The notes under the pieces are model-generated. The model had not been told where the DNA came from. It did no database searches and was given only the letters and a program-made list of their open reading frames with translations. A stretch of DNA of 64,000 nt from Pisolithus tinctorius (taxonomy: Eukaryota > Basidiomycota > Agaricomycetes > Boletales > Pisolithaceae): the NCBI GenBank assembly GCA_024663395.1, contig JANFAH010000002.1, positions 620,001 through 684,000 on the forward strand, in the 5' to 3' direction. Position 1 is the first letter of the stretch. Each line of letters starts with the position of its first letter. Both the position numbers and the translations under genes were made by a program. Of the stretch, positions 57,086 through 64,000 are shown one piece after another.

Positions 57086-57550
57086 TGTAGGGAACGAGTT
57101 CGAGTTCCCTAGGAGAATCTGTCTTGGTCAGGAGTTTAGGGGTGGAAGGACTTGTTTTATTTCTTGCCTTTGTTTTTGTGTTTGTACCCCTGGACTTGGT
57201 GACAAGCAGCCGCATCGCTGACTAAGCACGTGTGCTGTGTTCGTGCAAGTTCAGTTTACCAGGAACAAGTACATGTCACAGGCCCTGAGTAGTAGGGTGA
57301 TCTAGTCTCGCATTTCGGCGAGTGTTCGAAGTTAAATTTATTACTTTGGGGAGTACCCAAAGGGCCAGGAGGACTGGCAATAGTTATTAGACAGGCAGAG
57401 CTAAGTTTTCCATTGGAGTTCGCATTTTTACATTTTTACTACACTTCTTTTTCTCCAGAGAGAACCTCCCTCTTGGGTCAAGCATTATACTCACCCATCA
57501 TTACTGACAATTACTATTTCTAGGTAATATCTATTTTACCTATTCCTACA
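57086..57550 (+). repeat. 5' LTR of element G
   Basis: TGTAGGGAACGAG to TTCCTACA, 465 bp. The 5' end folds as TAGGGAA...TTCCCTA, like the F and H LTRs with a different loop. Confidence 0.85.
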
Positions 57551-57552
57551 TC

Positions 57553-57571
57553 TGGAGCCCACCATGAGGGG
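57553..57571 (+). promoter_or_regulatory. tRNA-type primer-binding site of element G
   Basis: TGGAGCCCACCATGAGGGG, two bases inside the LTR, the same site as in F apart from the CG to TG change. Confidence 0.65.
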
Positions 57572-57727
57572 GGTTCTGTCCATTTTGGGGAAAGAAGCCA
57601 CCATTTTATCACCGAACAAAGTTTTGCTGGGTTGAGTTGGACAAGCTAAGTACTCAGAGTCTCGGTTATAGTTACAGTCTACACTCAGGAGTTTGGGAAA
57701 TTTTCAGAGTTATTTTTCGAGCAGCAA

Positions 57728-60700
57728 ATGTCGAGCAAGTATCTAAGTCGAAGATCCCTCGAGCCAAGAAGCAAGTCCGAAGGCAAATTAATAGTCAAAT
57801 TTCTGCGAAGAAGTCGTGAGAATGTGCCGAGAGAACTCGAGGGAATGCCACCGAGGCATTCAAGCAATGCACCATGGTTTTCAGGGTGCGCAGCTGACCT
57901 TTTTAGGTATTTTGAAGAGGTTCGAAGTCTTTGTGAGCGCGAGAATTGCTTCAATGACCAAGAATGGGCGAAATGGGTCTGCTGGTATGCAAGCAGCGAA
58001 GTCTCGGACTCATGGTATGAATTCGTCGAAGATCAGCTGAGTTGGCCCAAATTTGTGGTGGCCATTGCGTGTTTGTATCCTGGGTCCCGGAAAATGGATC
58101 GACAGTATTCGAGGAATGACATTTACAGCCTCGTTGACAGCTGAGCAAGAAGAGAAGTTCGTACAGAGGAAGAACTGATGAACTACAGACTATATTTTCT
58201 AGATATAGCAACGTATCTACGGGTTTCGAAGCAACTCGAGGCTGACGAGCTTGAAGACCTCTATGTACAAGGCTTCGACAAGGAATTCCAGCACGAAATC
58301 ATTCGGACAATGTGACGTGACGATCAACGGCAACACTCGGACGATCCATGGCCCATGGAGCAAGTAACATACACAGCAACACGACTACTACACAAAGGAT
58401 TTCGCTCGGAGCGAGCACGAACAAGCGCAGAAGACTACTATGAGCCACGAAGTGACCCAGAATCAAGTTCAGACAAGCAACATCTATCTACGAAGTATTT
58501 TCTGCCTACAGCTACACATGACTCACTGACGAACAATGTACAGGGATCTACAGAAGTATCAAGGTACATGGGGTGCGAGAAAGTACCAAAGTTAGTTTCG
58601 ACAAGTTGCGCGCAGCCACACAGCCCACCCGAGAAGACAAATAGTGAGGACCGAAGCCCTGGCAGGCTCGTTGAAGCAGCCGCAGTGACCAGTTTTGAGA
58701 TGAAAGAGTTTTCCTTGAGTACGAACAGAATACTGACTACTGAGTTACAGGAAGCAGTAGAACTTGAGCAAGTCGAACCTGCATTGGTGGAGGAACCACT
58801 CACAACGAAAGTCCCATTCGAATTCGAGGCGAATTACAACACACAAAGGGGTTTTTCATTTTGTTCGTATCGAGCTTCTCTGATGGCTACTGGTGTGTCA
58901 CTACAGGAGTCCTACCTAAGAGGTCGAGGCAGTGAAAGGAGCGGCCTCAGAGTTCCTGCAGTCAGCAGAAATACGCATCAGTTAACCAATGACCCGTTCA
59001 GGTCAAAGATTCTGCTCGAATTCAAAGCCGAAAGGCTCGAAGAACACCCGAAGCCCACAGGAGTTGAAGTCGAAGGGCTCGAAACACTCACAGGCAGTCC
59101 CGAAACAGATAGGTTGGCATACAAAGAGGTCATTGACTCACACAGAGCGCCACAGCACATGAATCACATCGAGTCGAAGGTTATTGCGAGAAGAATTCGG
59201 ATTGAGGAGCCATCGAGGCTTGTCATACGAAGGAAGCTGCCGGAAGAAGTTTTGCAAATCGAAATGTTGAAGCACGTGGCGAGGGTGGATGACCTCGCAC
59301 TTGAAATGTTCCATGGCAGCACGGTGCCAGCAATATATATTTTATTCGAGAATCCGTCGAGAGAATCGACATGCACACTCGGTATTAGGACTTGTAGAGG
59401 AAGTCCAGCGATGTTGACTAAGTGGAGTCACGTGACTGCTCTGCGTGTCGTGGCCGTGCGCACTCAGGTAATACTACATACTGACGACTCTACTGTTACA
59501 GGCCGACTATGCAAGATCGCGGCGATCGAAGAATATGAAGAATGGGGCGAGTGGCATACCGTATGGAAGTTACTGCAACTACAAGCGACGGCGACAGCAG
59601 CAAGGACGACAACGGTAGCAACCCGAGCGACAGCAATGACGACGACGACCCTACTTAGCGCAGATAAATGGCTGTACAAGGTTGGAGGTGCCGTCCGATG
59701 GGAACGGTGCACGAAGAGCGTGGATTCTGAGCTCAATAGCTCAAGGTTTTGTTTTAGCTTTAGAGCGCTTTACTTACATCTACTTTATTCTAGGGAAAAC
59801 GACTGTATACGACGACAGGTGAGCGACATCCAGACGGTCACAATACAAGAAACGACTATGACGGTGCTCGAAGAGGATCAAAGGCCGCACAATGCAAGAT
59901 TGGCTGTTCCATGGATGCGGTGTAGGAAATTGAAGATTTGTGAAGGAGAGTAGCAGTAGCTGAGGCAGTAGGGATATCTGAGGGGAGGAGTAAGCCAAAG
60001 GGGCTTCTATAACCTGTGCAAGGACCCTGGTAGTCATCTGAAGGCTTCTAGGGCTGTCTGGGTGCAGGGAAACGACCTGCTCGAACTCGTCTCTCGTCTC
60101 TGGTAACTCGTCTATTTTTTTTAAGGAAAACTAACTATGCCAGTCACTAGGTAGTGCTGACTAAGCAACAAAAAAGCGACATTCTAAGAACAAGTAGCAG
60201 AGGGATAGCTAGAACAAAACAAAGCAAAATCATCAAAATAAAACAATTCCCCCAGTAGGGAAATTACATTCCCTACAGCGGAGTGTGATGGAGGCTACCG
60301 AGCTCGAATGCTCGAGGTTTTGTTTCAGTTTCACAGTGCTTTACTCACAGCTACCGCATTTTAGGAAATACCAAGTGATACAGAATATCATACAGAAGCT
60401 ACTGCGGTTACAAGCGATGGCAATGACAAAAGCGCGACCAACGACAATGACAGCATTTTACACAGACCGAAGGACGTGCGATGCGAGAACAGCCATTCGA
60501 TGGGAACAAGGCACGAGGAGTGCAAGCGCTGAGCACGACAGCTCAAGGGTTCATTTCGAATTTGGAGCATTCTACTTACATTTACCTTACTCCAGGGATA
60601 TCGGATGGTTGCGACGAAGTGCAACCAACATCCAAGCAGCTGCGATACAAGGAACTACGACGATCTGTGAGGAAAGACAAAGGACCGTTGAGGAGAAGCT

Positions 60701-61220
60701 ACACAACAAGATGCGATGGCGCTACTACGAATGGGGCGCACAGTCAGAAGGCATGAAGGTGGTATCGTTCTTATCGTTCGGTACAGATGCTATGCCTGAT
60801 GGAACCATGTACAGACTAGCAATGGCGATGAAGATGACAATGACACTAACGTGGGTGGCAGTGACGCTGACAACGCTCGACGCAGATCGACGGCCGTGTG
60901 ATGCTAGAGTGGTGATACGATGGATACAAGGCGCAGTGCATACAAACAATGAGCTCGGAAGCTCAAGGTTTCATGTTTGTTTTGGGACGTTTTACTTACG
61001 CCGTCATTATTCTAGGGAAAATGGACAACTACGTCGAACAGTGATCAAGATGCAAGAGTCTACAATGATCCATGAGCAAATGTCGCGCGGATGTATGGCA
61101 GGATTGGCGCGGTGGCTACAGCTCTATCTACCGCAGCAATCTTTGAAATTACGGGATCCGACGAGCATAGATACTGAGCGTAACGGCTCAGACGACGATT
61201 CGGAAGACGGGACACATTGA
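57728..61220 (+). pseudogene. gag: Gag-like long reading frame of element G
   Basis: One frame from ATG 57728 (MSSKYLSRRSLEPRSKSEGK). The gag part reads APWFSGCAADLFRYFEEVRS, WVCWYASSEVSDSWYEF, FVVAIACLYPGSRK, RTEEELMNYRLYFLDIATYL, LYVQGFDKEFQHEIIRTM and ATRLLHKGF, the same plan as F gag. It has TGA at 58142-58144 and 58313-58315, both where CGA is plausible. The frame then stays open to 59920, is split by solo LTR H, and resumes in the same frame at 60282, running to TGA near 61220 through at least four array modules. No knuckle or enzyme domain is visible in the second half. Confidence 0.6.
59921..60277 (-). repeat. Solo LTR, type H, related to F and G
   Basis: On the minus strand TGTAGGGAATG to TTTCCTACA, 357 bp, with duplication GCGG at 59917-59920 and 60278-60281. 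The terminal hairpin TAGGGAA...TTCCCTA is present. Removing it restores the array spacing and the reading frame. Confidence 0.88.
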
Positions 61221-62129
61221 GTTATAGTGTGACAGACTCGTATACCCAAACTATCGCGAACATCAGTGCGACAGCAAATTTTGGGATTGCAGCGAGACGC
61301 GTGGGAGGCGAGGAGTGTCGAATCCATGCCGAGTGGGCTCAAAGGCCCAAAGTTCAGTTTTTTCTTTTGAGCGTTCTACTTACGGCTACGTCATCTTAGG
61401 GAATACGGGTTTTTACAAGGCATTAAGGAATCTACAACAAACTACAATCGAAGTACGACAAGACGAGTGCGAGGACTACAGATCGAGCTACGACAGCAAC
61501 CGTCAAGGATACAACACCCAGCGAGCATGGATATGGAGCCAGGCGGCTCAAGTTTTTATTTTTGTTTCACAGATTTTGACTTATGGACACATGATTCTAG
61601 AGTAGACGACGACTTAGAAGGAAGATCGCAGCGGGTCACAGAGCGACAAGTACGAAGATCACATGGAAGTATCGCGGGACTAGCGTGGCGACTATGGTTC
61701 AATTTACAGCAGCGATCCTCAGAAACATGGGATCTGACGAGCATATATACTGAGCATGATGGCTCAGGTTTTAGCTTTAATTTCACAACTTTCTACTTAC
61801 TGCTACATCGTACTAGAGTAGGCGACAGTGTCAAAGAAGGAACGCATCGGCATACAGCACAACAACCACAACAACTACGAGATGCCTGAAGAGAAGCAAT
61901 CAAGGGAACTCTACAGACTTCAGTGCGAGTACTGCTACGGGTGGCAGCACAACAGTGGATTTCAGAGTTGCAACAAGACGTGCAACACATGAGAAGTGTC
62001 GTGACTATGCCGAGTGGGCTTGAAGGCCCAAGTTTTGTTGTTTTCTTTCAAGCACGTCACTTATGGCTACATTATTTTAGGGAACACAAATTTTCACAGA
62101 GTATCGATGAATCATCGAGCTACAACACA

Positions 62130-63030
62130 CCAACAGTACGAAGTTTCGAAGGGCGATGTATCATCGAGCAGCTAGCGAGGGGAGACGCTGTCCCCGTGTT
62201 GGATATTGTGCAGAGACATCATGGCCATGCTTCATTTTATTTGGAAGACATCACAGACGAATGGGACGTGTTGGATATATTGAACAAATCGGGTGTTACA
62301 TATATTGTACAGAATGCCTTACTACGGCGAGGCGCGAAAGACCCCCCCATCTACTTCAGGGGTTACGTCGAAGGCACCCGAGCCGTCATCGACGCAGCCA
62401 TTGCAGCCGGTGTCCGTAAGCTTGTCTACACGAGTTCCACAGGCGTCATATTTGACAGCACTGATGTCGTGAATGTCGATGAACGAGTGCCCTATCTGGA
62501 GAAGCCGTTCGACGCGTATAATGATTCCAAAGCCCAGGGAGAGAAGATCGTGCTAGAGGCAAATGGAAAGGATGGGCTGTTGACCGGCACGTTACGTCCT
62601 GCGGGGGTGTTCAGGCCCAGAGACAGCCAGATAGGTGGCAGCGGAAGTCTGTTCGATTGTACCTACGTCAGGAGCATCGCGAGCACACACAGACTCATTG
62701 GGAACGAGCTCGTTCCTCCTCCCTCTTACTCCTCTACCACGTCGAGCGAACCTAGACTAGACCCTGAGGGCGCAACAGCAAAGCTCAACGAATCTCTACA
62801 CCGTGCTCTCCCTCCCATATGTGCCACAACCGAATGTCACTGCACGATGCAGACACTCAGTCCCTATGTCACACCACCACCCAACACTGAATCCATCCTA
62901 TCCGCATACAACACCCCATTCAACCCATGTGAACCTACAGGCTTTGTTGTCCGTTCTCGAGCCGACGAGCAAGCATCCTTCATCACAAATGGAGAACCGA
63001 TATATATCTTAGAAGTTACAGAACTATTCG
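62130..63030 (+). pseudogene. Captured fragment of a sterol 3-beta-HSD gene (ERG26/NSDHL-like)
   Basis: In one open frame: GRCIIEQLARGDAVPVLDIV, YFRGYVEGTRAVIDAAIAAG, VRKLVYTSSTGVIFDSTDVV, VDERVPYLEKPFDAYNDSKA, GEKIVLEANGKDGLLTGTLR, then LFDCTYV, LSPYVTPPPNTESILSAYNT and SFITNGEPIYILEV. This matches the NAD-dependent sterol-4-alpha-carboxylate 3-dehydrogenase family, whose YxxxK pair is present (YNDSK). The glycine-rich NAD-binding loop at the start is missing, a segment between RPAGVF and LFDCTYV is shortened, and the ends merge into array sequence. I see no introns. It is a non-functional fragment, not the working sterol gene. Confidence 0.78.
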
Positions 63031-64000
63031 ACGAGTGCGAGTGATGGCTGTCAAGCTCAAAGATACAAGATACATACACACGACTGTGGAAGGTGATAGG
63101 AGTACAAATGATGGCATCACGGGTCGTGGTTAAGCGATGGTTGTTTGAAGTGACAACAGATGTTCGATGGAGGAGAACCATAGGAGATTCAAGCACCGAG
63201 CTCAACAGCTCCCTCGTTCTCTTTTGTTTTGTGCCGTTTCACTTACTACTGTGTTATTGTAGGAAAACTCGGTATATGCGAAGGAGTACAAGCACTGTCC
63301 AAGCGGCTAGGATTCAAGAATGGGAAGTGGCATATGAGAAGGGACAGCAGACTGTCAGTGTGGAGCGACACAGTGCGGTGCAACGATGCTACTGCGAATG
63401 GGGAGAATGGGTATGGTACTCGAGATGAAGAGTGCTAACATTACAGCACAATACCGAAGCGAACAAGATGGTCGAAAATAACAGTGGGAAGACCTCAGTG
63501 GCTGCACATGATGACTCAAGTTTTTGTCTTTGTTTCGGGTTAACTTACTTATGCTCGTGTTGTTTCAGAGTAGCTGATGACTGGGACCAAGTACGATCAA
63601 GTCCAAGAGTACAAAGGCGATGTTCAAGCAGACACAAGATCGCGAAAGGAACTCCATATGGAGTCACAAATATCGGAGAGGGGCGAAACTGGCTAGAACG
63701 ACCACGTCATATGCAGTGCATTCAAGGCGACAAGGATTCATGCACCGAGCCCGAGCGCTCATTTTTGTCTCTTGTTTTTATGACGTTCCACTCACGAATC
63801 TACAGGTCTAAGGTACTTGACAAAGTCGGAGCACGGCTGCTGATATCCGAAGGAAAAGAAGACGGCGTGAGTTCATGGGTAGAGTGCGAAGAGCTATTGA
63901 CAAAACTCAGGAAGGGGAAATTTGAAGCCAAGGTGCCCTTTTCGGTTTTGATTCGAACATTATCTACTGCGAGGTACAGGTACCCTGGTGCGAAGGAAAA

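Larger units (their letters stand above)
59690..63820 (+). repeat. Degenerate array of hairpin plus T-rich modules, period about 210 bp
   Basis: Modules start with a short hairpin (GAGC...GCTC or GGGC...GCCC), then a ~48-nt stretch: GTTTTGTTT, a CTTAC or CTCAC box and a TTCTAG-type end. Hairpins lie at 59729, 60300, 60531, 60951, 61335, 61536, 61752, 62016, 63198, about 63503 and 63747, with one lacking the T-rich part at 61176. Corrected for solo LTR H and the gene fragment, spacing is about 210-310 bp or twice that. The T-rich part resembles a short fungal intron, but in several copies it is also open and in frame (SSRFCFSFRALYLHLLYSRE). Confidence 0.7.
57086..64000 (+). mobile_element. Element G: gag-bearing LTR element running off the window
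   Basis: 5' LTR 57086-57550, PBS at 57553, a gag-like frame from 57728, then the module array. No 3' LTR is seen before 64000, so the right boundary is unknown and the array might lie beyond the element. Terminal hairpin, PBS and gag relate it to F. The left flank is GCAG. TCGA is common, as in F. Confidence 0.7.

Noticed and set aside
62130..63030. Functional ERG26-type enzyme
   Set aside because: The NAD-binding loop is missing and a central segment is shortened, although the frame is open.
1..64000. tRNA, rRNA, CRISPR array or bacterial operon features
   Set aside because: No cloverleaf, rRNA core or spacer-repeat pattern was found by reading; the content is wholly that of a fungal repeat-rich region.

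Overview
The window is a transposon graveyard from a filamentous fungus, most likely an agaricomycete basidiomycete. The evidence is introns of about 50 nt, chromodomain Ty3/gypsy elements with self-primed reverse transcription, a KDZ-family transposase and a basidiomycete-type Myb/SANT-like gene. I see no clearly intact host gene, no tRNA or rRNA, and nothing bacterial. Names such as family A or family E are my own labels.

Layout. 1-606 is a gypsy pro/RT scrap. 607-4801 is the 3' half of a minus-strand family A element (A1) with a solo family B LTR inside it. A family E unit (E2) entered A1 at 4802. E2 was then split by two elements: C (4814-13394, non-coding, itself carrying E1) and D (13602-21195, complete). 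22737-24490 holds a Myb/SANT-like pseudogene. 24491-26303 is E3, inside the remains of another gypsy gag. A 64-bp tandem array at 27112 was hit by a full-length family B element (27450-36040), which carries E4. 36620-42760 is a KDZ transposase pseudogene, broken by a family A solo LTR (38009-40321) that holds a 1.57-kb palindromic element with Tc1/mariner-like ends. 44919-57085 is a nearly complete family A element (A2), broken by the gag-only LTR element F (46752-50608), an F-type solo LTR (55485-55896) and the 5' LTR of element G (57086). G carries a gag-like reading frame that runs into a degenerate array of a hairpin-plus-T-rich module. The array holds a solo LTR (59921-60277) and a fragment of a sterol 3-beta-hydroxysteroid dehydrogenase (ERG26/NSDHL) type gene, and it continues to the window end.

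How the parts fit. Elements A, B and D share one translation plan: gag, then a -1 frameshift cassette (A-rich heptamer, gag stop, stem-loop), then pol (protease, RT, RNase H, integrase, chromodomain). They also share a primer-binding site complementary to the predicted 5' end of their own RNA. A and D add an unusual gene on the opposite strand between pol and the 3' LTR. It is a spliced coiled-coil / Zn2Cys6 / acidic-tail protein with the layout of a fungal transcription factor. Each family is saturated, in coding and non-coding sequence alike, with its own short CpG-containing motif: CGGAG in A/B, CGG[A/C/T]CT in C/D, TCGA in F/G. Zn2Cys6 proteins generally bind CGG triplets, so an element-encoded self-recognition or anti-silencing system is a testable hypothesis; I regard it as the most interesting lead here. 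Families E, F, G and H make 4-bp target duplications of the form [C/G]C[A/G]G in nearly every case, unlike the 5-bp duplications of A-D. Many inactivating changes are CGA to TGA or other CpG transitions, pointing to cytosine-methylation decay.
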